The translations under genes were made by a program, and so were the position numbers. Below, piece by piece: positions 55,163 through 63,800 of a stretch of 64,000 bases of DNA (position 1 is the stretch's first letter; every line of letters begins with the position of its first letter). The stretch covers positions 1 through 64,000 of the forward strand of contig JAKQUI010000077.1 in assembly GCA_029562645.1 (NCBI GenBank). The letters are read 5' to 3'. The stretch is from Spirochaetota bacterium. Its GTDB lineage: Bacteria; Spirochaetota; UBA4802; JAKQUI01. The notes below the pieces were generated by a model, which was given only the letters and a program-made list of their open reading frames with translations, was not told where the DNA came from and searched no databases.

Positions 55163-56497
55163 ATGGCCCTGACCGGATTGCAGATACAGAAGCTCCTCCC
55201 CGGCACCAACTGCCGGGAGTGCGGATCGAACACTTGCCTGGCCTTCGCGATGAAGCTCGCGGCCAAGAAGGCCGAGCTCGCCGAATGCCCGTACGCCTCC
55301 GACGAGGCGAAGCAGGTGCTGGGCGCTGCGAGCGAGCCGCCCGTCAAGACAATCGCGCTGGGCGCCGACGAGAAGGTGAAGACCGGGGGCGAGACGGTGC
55401 TCTACCGGCACGAGAAGACCTTCGTGAATCCCACCGTCATCGCCATCAACATCGACAACACCGACGATGCGGCCGCGATTGAGCAAACCCTCGCATCGAT
55501 TCGTGACTATCGCTACGAGCGCGTCGGGGAGACCTTTCAGGTCGATGCCGTCGCCGTGACGCAGCGCGGGGGCGACGCGAAGGCGTTTATCGCGCTCGCC
55601 GAGAAGGCGCGCACGACGACGCAGCGGCCAATCATCCTCCGCAGCGGCGACACCGAGGCCCTCGCGCTCGCGGCGAAGCACCTGGCGGGATCGCACGCCG
55701 TCATCTGCGCGGCGGACCCCGACACGGCGCTCACGCTCATGCCGGCCGCGCGCGAGAACGGCCACGCGCTCGCCATCACCGCGCCGGACGTCGATTCGCT
55801 CGTGGCGCTCGCAGCGAAGCTCCGCGAGAATGATTTCGCGAACATCATCATCGACTTCTCCGCCGTTTCGCTTGCCGAACGATTCCAGCTGAATTCGATC
55901 GCCCGGCGCGCCGCCATCAAAGACAGCTTCAAGCCGCTGGGCTCGCCCGGCATTCGCTTCATCGACGCCGGAGACGAGCTCGCAATTGCCGTGGAGGCCG
56001 TGACCGAGATCGCGAAATATGGCGGCATCGTCGTGCTCCCGTCGTTCGATCCGGCCGAGCTCGCCGCGCTCATGACGCTGCGGCTCAATCTCTACACCGA
56101 CCCGCAGAAGCCCATCCAGGTGGAGCCGAAGGTGTACGCGATCGGAGAGCCCACGCCCGACTCGCCGGTCTTCGTGACCACGAACTTCTCGCTCACCTAT
56201 TTCGTGGTATCCGGCGAGATCGAGAACAGCGGCACCAGCGCCTGGCTCGTGGTCCCCGAGTGCGACGGGATGAGCGTGCTCACCGCCTGGGCCGCCGGGA
56301 AGTTCAACGCGGAGAAGATCGCCGCCTTCATGAAGGAGGCGAAGGTCGAGGAAACGATCCGGCGGCGCGATATCGTGATCCCCGGCTACGTGTCGCAGAT
56401 CAGCGGCGAACTTGAGGAGGCGCTTCCCGGCTGGAAGATCCTCATCGGGCCCCAGGAGGCGGCCGATATCGAGAGCTTCGTGAAGCAGCGGCTCTGA
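55163..56497 (+). CDS. acsC: Corrinoid iron-sulfur protein large subunit (AcsC/CdhE)
   Basis: The protein has 444 residues. The N-terminal 4Fe-4S ligands are Cys17, Cys20, Cys25 and Cys42 in the CxxCxxxxC plus distal Cys pattern of the family (NCRECGSNTC). The TIM-barrel that binds the small subunit follows, and the C-terminal cobalamin-binding domain (about 320-444) lacks the usual His, as expected for base-off corrinoid. It carries the methyl group to acetyl-CoA synthase. Its partner small subunit is not adjacent but fused to AcsB 11 kb away. The start has AGGAG 8 bases upstream. Confidence 0.94.
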   Translation: MALTGLQIQKLLPGTNCRECGSNTCLAFAMKLAAKKAELAECPYASDEAKQVLGAASEPPVKTIALGADEKVKTGGETVLYRHEKTFVNPTVIAINIDNTDDAAAIEQTLASIRDYRYERVGETFQVDAVAVTQRGGDAKAFIALAEKARTTTQRPIILRSGDTEALALAAKHLAGSHAVICAADPDTALTLMPAARENGHALAITAPDVDSLVALAAKLRENDFANIIIDFSAVSLAERFQLNSIARRAAIKDSFKPLGSPGIRFIDAGDELAIAVEAVTEIAKYGGIVVLPSFDPAELAALMTLRLNLYTDPQKPIQVEPKVYAIGEPTPDSPVFVTTNFSLTYFVVSGEIENSGTSAWLVVPECDGMSVLTAWAAGKFNAEKIAAFMKEAKVEETIRRRDIVIPGYVSQISGELEEALPGWKILIGPQEAADIESFVKQRL

Positions 56498-56508
56498 CCC
56501 CCTCACGC

Positions 56509-56531
56509 CCTCCCCCTTCGTTAGGGGGAGG
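56509..56531. repeat. Dispersed C/G-rich hairpin, copy C
   Basis: An 8-bp stem CCTCCCCC / GGGGGAGG encloses TTCGTTA, 12 bases after the acsC stop. It could act as a terminator-like RNA structure, but no T-run follows. Same core as copies A and B. Confidence 0.7.
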
Positions 56532-56620
56532 TGTTATTTGGGAAAAGTGTAATTAGTGGCTCGGTGTTGCGTATTATTCTTTGAGGGTATTCCGGATGCA
56601 TCCATAATTCCGCAATTTCC

Positions 56621-56815
56621 AAACAGTATGACAGCTACCGAGATTCATATATTGAAAGTCTAGGCATACACACCATTCGTTTTTCCAATGAAGATGTCAC
56701 AATCAGAATTGACCGGCTATTGACCGTAATCAAATCTGAAATTTCCTCTCGCACCCCCCTTTCCCCTAACGAAGGGGAAAGGGGCCGGGGGATAGGGGTT
56801 ACATGCCCACCATAG
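56621..56815 (+). pseudogene. Remnant of a DUF559-type (Vsr-like endonuclease) gene
   Basis: The frame from about 56621 to TAG 56813-56815 reads QYDSYRDSYIESLGIHTIRF, then SNEDV, which matches the C-terminal part of DUF559 proteins (QxYDxYRDxYLexLGxxVLRFxN-EV). The N-terminal half with the catalytic Asp/Glu region is absent, and a stop precedes the frame at 56582. The frame's end overlaps the first codons of RACo. So it is a decayed fragment, possibly brought in with the flanking repeats. Confidence 0.65.
56753..56799. repeat. Dispersed G-rich repeat with C-rich arm
   Basis: A C-rich block with CCCCTAACG is followed by AAGGGGAAAGGGGCC and further G-runs. CCCCTAACGAAGGGG can fold as a short hairpin. 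The 27 bases at 56773-56799 recur at 141-167 with one difference. The run AGGGG at its end lies 4-5 bases before the RACo start codon, so the repeat may provide its ribosome-binding site. Confidence 0.65.
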
Positions 56816-58698
56816 AGTTCCAACCATCAGGCGCGCGAATCGACGTCGCCCCCGGAACGGAGCTGGTCGACGCCGCGCGCGCGGCGGGCGTCGCCATCGA
56901 CATCCCCTGCGGCGGGAACGGGACCTGCGGCAAGTGCCTGGTTCGCATCGTCTCCGGCGACCTCAACCAGAAAAAACGTGCGGAGGGGGATGATCCGCGC
57001 CTCGCGCTCGCCTGCCAGTGCGCAATCGGGAACGATGACGTCGTCGTCGAGACATTCGAGCATCATCTGCCCGCTGGCGACCGCGACGAGGACATCGCGG
57101 AATACGCGTCGGCGATCGCGACGGTCCTGCGCTCCGGGCGGCATGCGCCCATCGTGCAGCGCACCGCGCTTACGGTCCCGCCGCCGCGCCCCGACGACGG
57201 CCATTCGGACTTCGACCGGCTGAAAGCCGAGATCATCAAACAGACGGGGAAGAAAAGCGTCATCGTGCCGCTTGCCGTTATCCGCGCGCTTCCCGAGCTC
57301 CTTCGCGCAGACGACGGGATGGTCATCATCACCTGGCACGACATCGAGACGCGCGCGATCGTCATTCGCGTCGAGCCGGCCGCGTTCGCGGCGGGATCAT
57401 ACGGGATTGCCGTCGATGTGGGCACCACGACCGTCGCGGTGGCGCTCGTCGATCTCGCCACGAACGCGATCGTCGCGGTCCGCAGCGGCTACAATGACCA
57501 GATCCCCTGCGGGCTCGACGTCATCAGCCGCATCAACTATGCGCGGCGGCCCGTACGACTCGAGGACCTGCGCGGCCGGGTCGTCGGCACCATTAATCGA
57601 CTGCTGGAAGAGATACGAAGTAAGCGCCGGGTCGATGCCGACGCGATTGTCGCAGGATCGCTCGCCGGAAACACGGTGATGACGCACCTGCTCCTCGGGA
57701 TCGTCCCCGAGCACCTGCGGCTCGAGCCGTACACGCCGGCGCTGCTTGCGGCGCCGAATCTCTCGGCGCGCGACGCCGGCATCGCCATCAATCCGGACGC
57801 GCGGTTGTTCCTGTCTCCGGCCGTGGGGAGCTATGTGGGCGGGGACATCACCGCCGGCGTGCTGATGACGCCGCTTACCGGCGATGCGGAGGGCGTGTCG
57901 CTCTTTCTCGACGTGGGCACCAACGGGGAGCTCGTGATCGGCGGGCGCGATTTCCTCATCGCCTGCGCCTGCTCGGCGGGGCCGGCCTTCGAGGGCGGCG
58001 GGATCGATTGCGGCATGCGCGCGGCCGACGGCGCGATCGACCGCGTGCGCATCGCCGATGACGACCTTCCGGAGTTCACGACCATCGGCGGCGCTTCGCC
58101 GCGCGGGATCTGCGGTTCCGGCATCATCGACCTTATTGCCGGTCTTTTCTCGAAGGGCATCATCGACTCGTCCGGGAAGTTCGACCGGTCGGGGACCAAT
58201 CCGCGTATACGTATCGACGGGCGGCGCGCCGAGTACGTCATCGAATCAGCGAGCTCGAGCGCCACCGGCGCCGACATCGCCATCAGCGAGCTCGACATCG
58301 ACAACGTAATGCGCGCAAAGGCCGCCATCTACTCCGCCTGCGCGCTCATGCTAAAACAGGTGGGGATGTCGTTCACTGATCTGGAGCGGTTCTATATCGC
58401 GGGAGGGTTCGGGCGATATCTCAACATCGAAAATGCGATAACGATAGGCCTGCTCCCCGATCTTCCCGTCGATCGTTTCGCGTACCTTGGCAACGCGTCT
58501 CTGATCGGATCGACGCTGGCGCTGGTATCAAAGGACGAGCGCGAGCGCATCAGTCGATCGGCGCGCCGCATGACCTACGTGAATCTCAGCACCGAGCTCG
58601 ACTACATGGACCAGTATACCGCGGCGCTCTTTTTGCCGCACACCGACCGGGAGCGGTTTCCCAACGTGTATGCGCGTCTTAATGCAAAGAAGCGATGA
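56803..58698 (+). CDS. Reductive activator of corrinoid iron-sulfur protein (RACo)
   Basis: The protein has 631 residues. A plant-type 2Fe-2S domain (Cys36, Cys42, Cys45 and Cys71/73) opens the protein, and an ASKHA-type ATPase (DUF4445/RACo C-terminal) fills the rest, with VDVGTTTVAVAL, SGYNDQIPCGLDVISR, FLDVGTNGEL, GGGIDCGMRA and YIAGGFGRYL. RACo uses ATP to reduce Co(II) corrinoid that has become inactivated in AcsC/AcsD back to Co(I). It lies 305 bases after acsC, in the same direction. The N-terminal linker (about 85-190) is long, as in the archetype. Confidence 0.93.
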   Translation: MPTIEFQPSGARIDVAPGTELVDAARAAGVAIDIPCGGNGTCGKCLVRIVSGDLNQKKRAEGDDPRLALACQCAIGNDDVVVETFEHHLPAGDRDEDIAEYASAIATVLRSGRHAPIVQRTALTVPPPRPDDGHSDFDRLKAEIIKQTGKKSVIVPLAVIRALPELLRADDGMVIITWHDIETRAIVIRVEPAAFAAGSYGIAVDVGTTTVAVALVDLATNAIVAVRSGYNDQIPCGLDVISRINYARRPVRLEDLRGRVVGTINRLLEEIRSKRRVDADAIVAGSLAGNTVMTHLLLGIVPEHLRLEPYTPALLAAPNLSARDAGIAINPDARLFLSPAVGSYVGGDITAGVLMTPLTGDAEGVSLFLDVGTNGELVIGGRDFLIACACSAGPAFEGGGIDCGMRAADGAIDRVRIADDDLPEFTTIGGASPRGICGSGIIDLIAGLFSKGIIDSSGKFDRSGTNPRIRIDGRRAEYVIESASSSATGADIAISELDIDNVMRAKAAIYSACALMLKQVGMSFTDLERFYIAGGFGRYLNIENAITIGLLPDLPVDRFAYLGNASLIGSTLALVSKDERERISRSARRMTYVNLSTELDYMDQYTAALFLPHTDRERFPNVYARLNAKKR

Positions 58699-58739
58699 CA
58701 CCTCCGTGACCCCACACGGCATTTCTTCGATAAACCAAT

Positions 58740-59519
58740 TCAGTTCGGCGCAACCACCCATTCGAACGAAACGCCATCCTTTGTTTTCTTCAGCGTCGCC
58801 TCATTTCCCGCACCATCGTGAGGATATTCGAACTTCTTCCCTTCAATATACGTATATCCATAGTTCGGAAACAGCGGCAGCACGGCGTTGAAAAATACAA
58901 ACGCTTTGGCGAATGACAACCCCGTCATGCTGATCTCTCCGCGTATCGTCCAACACGGATGCTCCCCTGTTTTATTGACGGTAACGAGAACGATCTTTTT
59001 ATCTTTTGATTCGTACCTGGACTCGACGGTGTGGGTTATGCCGCCCTCACAGGTTCCGGTTGATTTTTTCTCACTGACTTTTTTCATACCGAAAACATGG
59101 ATAAGATAGTCGGCGACTTCCCATTTGGGGTCCTTCGGCTTCACATCGAGGAGAAGCGCATCGACAACATACCCGGTCTTTCCCTTCGCGTCCACCTTCA
59201 CCCAGTGACCGCTGATCCGCACGGCAGCCCGCTTTTCCGCTGATCCGTCGCCGCCTTCGTCGCCGCGCCTCGCCGAGAAATATTCGAACCGATAGGGAAC
59301 CGGTTTCGCCGCGTCGGGAACCACGACCACGCCGGTGCCATAGGGGAGCGTCGCAATCACACGCGCCGAGGGCGAGGGTTTCTCCCGAAGATTCAACCCG
59401 CTGGGGGCCCACACATAACGCGCCTGCGCTCCGTGCAGTCCGCGCGCAATTGACGTTCTGAGCGCATCATGTGCCAGTACGAAGCCGAATGCCAAAACGA
59501 AGACGAAGGCTTTTTTCAT
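58740..59519 (-). CDS. Exported protein with SH3-like domain
   Basis: The protein has 259 residues from ATG 59519 with GGGGAGG upstream. After a signal peptide, residues about 35-125 form a bacterial SH3-like domain: LNLREKPSPSARVIATLPYGT, VVV, HWVKVDAKGKTGYVVDALLL. The remainder has KKVSEKKST and a beta-rich end (SFEWVVAPN), with no recognised catalytic motif. Such domains bind peptidoglycan or peptides. A longer frame to 59624 is unsupported. Confidence 0.75.
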   Translation of the reverse strand: MKKAFVFVLAFGFVLAHDALRTSIARGLHGAQARYVWAPSGLNLREKPSPSARVIATLPYGTGVVVVPDAAKPVPYRFEYFSARRGDEGGDGSAEKRAAVRISGHWVKVDAKGKTGYVVDALLLDVKPKDPKWEVADYLIHVFGMKKVSEKKSTGTCEGGITHTVESRYESKDKKIVLVTVNKTGEHPCWTIRGEISMTGLSFAKAFVFFNAVLPLFPNYGYTYIEGKKFEYPHDGAGNEATLKKTKDGVSFEWVVAPN

Positions 59520-59763
59520 GTTGATTCCTCCCCGCCCAATAACGGATTCCTCGGATACGAGCGTGCCCCATGGAGCATCCTCTCGATAGCGCACACTCGG
59601 GCGCATGTCAAGCGATTCCATCATGGCCGGTCGGATGCTGCCGCTTCACTGACAATCCCCGCTTGGAACGATGAAAAATTATTTGACGCGCACGCTATCC
59701 CTCGATACCATACAGACAGAGCAGCGAACACGACGTCATCAACCCACACGCGCGGAGACCGCC

Positions 59764-60429
59764 ATGAAAAAAAAGAAATCCAAGAGCGCACCGAAGAAGA
59801 AAACGAAGAAGAAGGCGTCGCCCGTAAAGAGTGCGGCCCGATCGGCCACAAAGAAACCGTCACCGGCGAAAAAAGCAGCACCCGCAAAGAAGAAGCCGTC
59901 CGGTGTAAAAAAACCGTCCACGCTGAAGAAGGCCGCGGCTCGCCCGAGTTCGAAACCGAAGGTAAAATCCATTAAAAAGACCGCGTCCATTGCGAAGAAA
60001 ACGAAACCGAGAAGAAAAATCTCTCCGAAAAAACCGCAGCCGGCGCCATCGCCGATCCCGGCAACACCCGCACGCACGATTGAAACGCCCGCACCGCCGG
60101 TAGCGACGCCGATCGTTCCCGCTCAGCCCGTCGAGACGCGGCCGGGGGCCGATAAGCTTTCGGCCGAGATCACCGAGAACCCGAGCGGACAGTCCTTCGT
60201 CATTACGGTGAACAACTACCGCAATTTTTTCGCGCTCGAGGAGATGCGCATCATTGCGCGCATCTGCCAGGACGCGTCCAGCGAGGCCGAGGGGATGCTG
60301 AAACTCCACCAGTGGTTCATGGCGTTTCGAAAGGACGTCATCAACAATACGCAGATCGCGGGCGCCTCCGATCCGGCGCTGGCGAGCATGTACCGATCGG
60401 TCAAGGCGACCTATACGGTGAAGCGGTAA
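59764..60429 (+). CDS. Histone-H1-like Lys/Ala/Pro-rich protein with C-terminal helical domain
   Basis: The protein has 221 residues from ATG 59764 (GGAGA upstream). The first ~100 residues are Lys/Ala/Pro/Ser repeats (KKPSPAKKAAPAKKKPSG, and so on), as in histone H1-like and HC1/HC2-like DNA-binding tails. A Pro/Ala linker to about 130 is followed by a compact helical domain (about 135-221) containing NNYRNFFALEEMRIIARICQ and EGMLKLHQWFMAFRKDVINN, which I do not recognise. The basic tail should bind DNA or RNA; the C-terminal domain may be a protein-contact module. Confidence 0.7.
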   Translation: MKKKKSKSAPKKKTKKKASPVKSAARSATKKPSPAKKAAPAKKKPSGVKKPSTLKKAAARPSSKPKVKSIKKTASIAKKTKPRRKISPKKPQPAPSPIPATPARTIETPAPPVATPIVPAQPVETRPGADKLSAEITENPSGQSFVITVNNYRNFFALEEMRIIARICQDASSEAEGMLKLHQWFMAFRKDVINNTQIAGASDPALASMYRSVKATYTVKR

Positions 60430-60458
60430 GACTCGAGGTCGGTGAGGCGCTGGCGACG

Positions 60459-60486
60459 CACGGACGCGCCGCATGGCGTGTCCGTG
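60459..60486. terminator. Stem-loop between convergent genes
   Basis: A 12-bp stem (CACGGACGCGCC / GGCGTGTCCGTG, one G-T pair) with loop GCAT lies between the convergent H1-like gene and the vitellogenin-like gene. There is no T-run, so terminator function is probable by position only. Confidence 0.5.
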
Positions 60487-60487
60487 T

Positions 60488-62422
60488 CTATTGGGTTACG
60501 CGATCGATATAGGCGCCAAACTTCTGCGACGCCCCACTCCGCGCCGAGCGCAGAATGGAAACCATCGAATCATGGTACTCTTTGTGTTTCAGACCGGTCT
60601 CGGCGCATTGCATACGCAGGGAATCGCTGGCCCCGGAGCGCACGCACGACGAGAGCACCGGCGGATAGCTGTCCCGCCACTGATGGTAGGTGAGCGCCTC
60701 AGCGGCCTTTTCCTTCACGCGAACAACGTCGCCCCCGCTGATGATGTTCAGCAAGAGCCGGCTGCCGTCATCGGTGTCGATGAATCGGCCGGCATAGGCG
60801 GCCTTGCTGCGCAGCGCGTCGTTCGATGAGCGCAGCGCGTCGCTGATGATGGGCAGGAACGATTTCTCGCCGCTATTGCCGATCATATCAAGCACCACCA
60901 TCCGGCGCTCGTCGTTCTCGGCGCGGCCCCACTCGCTGTTCACGATTTTCCTCATGCTGTCCTGATCGTGATCGGAATTATTCTTGTGTCCCGCCGCCAG
61001 GGCCAGCGCGGCGCTGTCGCGCAGCAATCGGCTCTCGCTCGAATTATACACTGCGTTAAGAAATCTCACCGAATCCCCGGTCAGCTCCGCATCCATCATG
61101 GTGAACGCCCCGATCACGCTGAGCTTGCCGCTCTCGTCGAGCGGGCCGTCCGTCTTTCCGTTACGATAGAACTGCTGCAGCTCCGCCTGGATCTCCGGCG
61201 TTCCCGCATAAGATAGCGCGCCCATGATCATTTGAAAGCGATCATCGTCGGACCGGTAGCCACGCGCCATCTCCAGGGCCTCGATCGCCCGGTCCGGATG
61301 GCGTTTAATGTGATTGCACAGGTCGTTGAATATCCGGTGCTTATCGTCGTTTGAGTCATGTGCCGTCACCTTGACGAGTTCGGCCTGGACCTCGTTCCAG
61401 GGGCGAACCTGCCGTTTCGAAGGGCCGTCCGCGCCCGAGTCGGCATGGTAGATATTCTTGTTATAAAATGATTTCGCGAGGATGGAATACGCGCGCACAT
61501 CGCGCTGGCTAAAGTGGGAAACCCCGACATGCGTGAGCTCGAACTCGTACTGCTGTTTCGTGTTCACCACGAACCCCTCCGGCCCAATGTCCAGACGGTC
61601 TTCGCCGTTTTTTGATTTGAACACCTCCTCCTCCGCGTTCCAGCGGACCTCGTGGCGCGAATACTCGACGCGGATCGGCGCGGCGCTTCGAACATACTCT
61701 TTCTTCTCCATGGCGATCCGGAGGAGCTTCTCGGAGAAGCCGCTATAGGTGAGCAGTCCCCGGTACTCGCCCTGCGTATCGCTCGAGGCGAACCGGAACG
61801 GCCCACGCTCGTCCGAAAGGCCCAGGCGTCCCATCATCCGCTTGAAAAACGACTTTTCTTCGGCGTGCGTGTCGCCCTCCTCCGGCAACGTGGTAAGCCA
61901 CGATGCGATGAGGTCGCGCAGCACGTCCTGCTCGCGGGGATCGGACATATTCGAAGGGAACTGGATCGATGCAAGCCGCCCCGCGGTGTTGATGGTCACC
62001 AGCGCCGAATGTTCGGTGTCGCCGGCCTTTCGTTTCCCGCCCTGCTTCACGTCGACGCCCTGTTGGGAGTTCACCTCCATGGTCATGATCATGGTGCATG
62101 CGTCGGTATCGGCGGCCACCACGTGGGCCGTCAGCGTACCCCCGAGACGGACGTCGATGACGGTCTCGCCTTTGAGCGAACCCATCACCTCGCGCCTGAA
62201 TGAAAACTCATAGGCCTTTTCGGGGACCAATCGATATTTCAAATCGACCATTGTTCCCGGACCGGATGATCCTGCGTTGATCGCAGCGTTGTTATCCGCG
62301 GTATTCCCCGAATCGTGACGATCGCCGCTGCCGGAAAACGAGACAAGCGCGGCAATGATCGCGACCGAACCCGCGACAATAGAAATGGAGGTGATTGGTG
62401 AACGAGTAAATTTGAACTTCAT
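60488..62422 (-). CDS. Large exported protein resembling vitellogenin/MTP N-terminal lipid-transfer module
   Basis: The protein has 644 residues from ATG 62422; a longer TTG frame is less likely. A signal (SIVAGSVAIIAALVSFSG) and a Ser/Gly/Asn linker precede a beta-rich domain (about 55-330) that opens YRLVPEKAYEFSFRREV and continues with GGTLTAHVVAADTDA. A helical superhelix follows (about 355-640) with MGALSYAGTPEIQAELQQFY, SVRFLNAVYNSSES and RDSAALALAAGHKN. The order beta-barrel then HEAT-like superhelix, with the AGTP and LR-x-x-A-LALG-type turns, is that of vitellogenin/MTP large lipid-transfer proteins. This is a fold-level suggestion; a plain HEAT protein is the alternative. Confidence 0.62.
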   Translation of the reverse strand: MKFKFTRSPITSISIVAGSVAIIAALVSFSGSGDRHDSGNTADNNAAINAGSSGPGTMVDLKYRLVPEKAYEFSFRREVMGSLKGETVIDVRLGGTLTAHVVAADTDACTMIMTMEVNSQQGVDVKQGGKRKAGDTEHSALVTINTAGRLASIQFPSNMSDPREQDVLRDLIASWLTTLPEEGDTHAEEKSFFKRMMGRLGLSDERGPFRFASSDTQGEYRGLLTYSGFSEKLLRIAMEKKEYVRSAAPIRVEYSRHEVRWNAEEEVFKSKNGEDRLDIGPEGFVVNTKQQYEFELTHVGVSHFSQRDVRAYSILAKSFYNKNIYHADSGADGPSKRQVRPWNEVQAELVKVTAHDSNDDKHRIFNDLCNHIKRHPDRAIEALEMARGYRSDDDRFQMIMGALSYAGTPEIQAELQQFYRNGKTDGPLDESGKLSVIGAFTMMDAELTGDSVRFLNAVYNSSESRLLRDSAALALAAGHKNNSDHDQDSMRKIVNSEWGRAENDERRMVVLDMIGNSGEKSFLPIISDALRSSNDALRSKAAYAGRFIDTDDGSRLLLNIISGGDVVRVKEKAAEALTYHQWRDSYPPVLSSCVRSGASDSLRMQCAETGLKHKEYHDSMVSILRSARSGASQKFGAYIDRVTQ

Positions 62423-62596
62423 ATCGGTTCCCGAAAATTTCAATGCGTCCTATGATAACAGCGCCGTTGGGCCGCATCCCGGTGCGTAGAATTCATTGGC
62501 TGCCCAATCCGAGATACTTGAATCATGATAATGGGAGAGGCCGCCTCTCTAAAAGGCCGGCCTCTCCTGGTTTGCCATTACCTCGTCGTGCAGTTC

Positions 62597-63550
62597 CTAC
62601 AGCGCAGCGCCATCAGAATAGAGTATGTAGTCTTTAAGATTGTACACAAACCCTTTCCATTCGGTGATGGTGTGATTAATCCAACGGCTCCAGGATATGC
62701 GACATCCCTTTTTCCAGCTGCACGAAACGCTTCGACGGTCCACATACGCATAGATTCTGCCCTTCAGCGCCTCGATCCCCACCTTCGTTTTAACCAGCGC
62801 GGCATTGCCGATAATATCGAGATAGCCCACCAGGCCGGCCCAGCCCTCGAAGATCGTGAGGCTTGCTCCAACGCCGCCGCGTAAGACATGGGCATCAACG
62901 CCGCCCTCGACAAACGCTTTCGCGGAAATGGTGGGCGCCAATTCGATTTCGAGGCCCTTCATGTCCCGCTTGTTATTATTGACGACCATTTCTTTCGCAT
63001 ACTTGGCTTTTGGCGACACGCTCGAAGTTAGCGATGCCCCATAGCGAATTTCAAAGTTCACCGGACCAACGGGCCAACTAATCCTTGGCATTTGTTTTTT
63101 TACGTATTTCGAAATCGTAAAGAGATTTTCATCATTCGTTGATTCCGTGTAGTCTATGTTTCGATCATAGGAATATATGGTGATGCCGAAATAATAAATC
63201 GACGCATGTATTTTCCAGTTCTTAAAGGGCGCCAAGTCATAATCAATCCCGATTTCCTGTTGCGTCTGACTGGGTGCAGTAGCCGATACCCCCACGATAT
63301 TGCCCGCAATAAGATCCGCACCAATAAGCGGAATATTTACTCCGAACATCTTTGTCCCGAGATATGCGTCGGAATGCGCCCATGACTTTTCACTGGTTTT
63401 ACCGACCTTGAAATCGTACTTCACGCCCATGATGTTGCCGAACTTGCCGTTGCCAAATTCCTTGGACCATTCGCCGGCCTCCGTAATTGAAGCACCTGCA
63501 AACGCGAAGCATAACAATGACAAGACGATGATCCGTACGTTGTTACTCAT
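62597..63550 (-). CDS. Exported beta-rich protein, likely outer-membrane or lipid-binding
   Basis: The protein has 317 residues, with AAGGAGG before ATG 63550 and a signal peptide (IIVLSLLCFAFAGASITEA). The mature protein alternates short strands with Gly turns (FGNIMGVKYDFKVGK, VNFEIRYGASLTSS, GGVGASLTIFEGWAGLVGYL), a pattern of beta-barrel or large beta-sheet proteins, and has two Cys near the C-terminus (SVSCSWKKGC). It lies 174 bases upstream of the vitellogenin-like gene on the same strand. A role as its partner is inferred from position only. Confidence 0.6.
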   Translation of the reverse strand: MSNNVRIIVLSLLCFAFAGASITEAGEWSKEFGNGKFGNIMGVKYDFKVGKTSEKSWAHSDAYLGTKMFGVNIPLIGADLIAGNIVGVSATAPSQTQQEIGIDYDLAPFKNWKIHASIYYFGITIYSYDRNIDYTESTNDENLFTISKYVKKQMPRISWPVGPVNFEIRYGASLTSSVSPKAKYAKEMVVNNNKRDMKGLEIELAPTISAKAFVEGGVDAHVLRGGVGASLTIFEGWAGLVGYLDIIGNAALVKTKVGIEALKGRIYAYVDRRSVSCSWKKGCRISWSRWINHTITEWKGFVYNLKDYILYSDGAAL

Positions 63551-63800
63551 TACCCCTCCTTGAGCTGTTAATAAAAATGATATGTACGTATAAGCGGTCC
63601 CAGCCCGCCGTTAGATGATACAGAAGCAAAAAATATTGGCCGGTTGGTCAAGAATTTTAATCCAAAAATGTTCCAAACCGGCAGGACGGTGGGAAAAACA
63701 TAACACAACGCCTTCCGGGAGAAACTGACGAGTGATAAAAAAATGAACAGAGTCATCGAATTCTACTTGAGGAATATGCGACATAACAATAATAGTACGC

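Noticed and set aside
63548-63800. Second small gene on the minus strand around 63568-63802
   Set aside because: Short frames without ribosome sites; composition is not like neighbouring genes.
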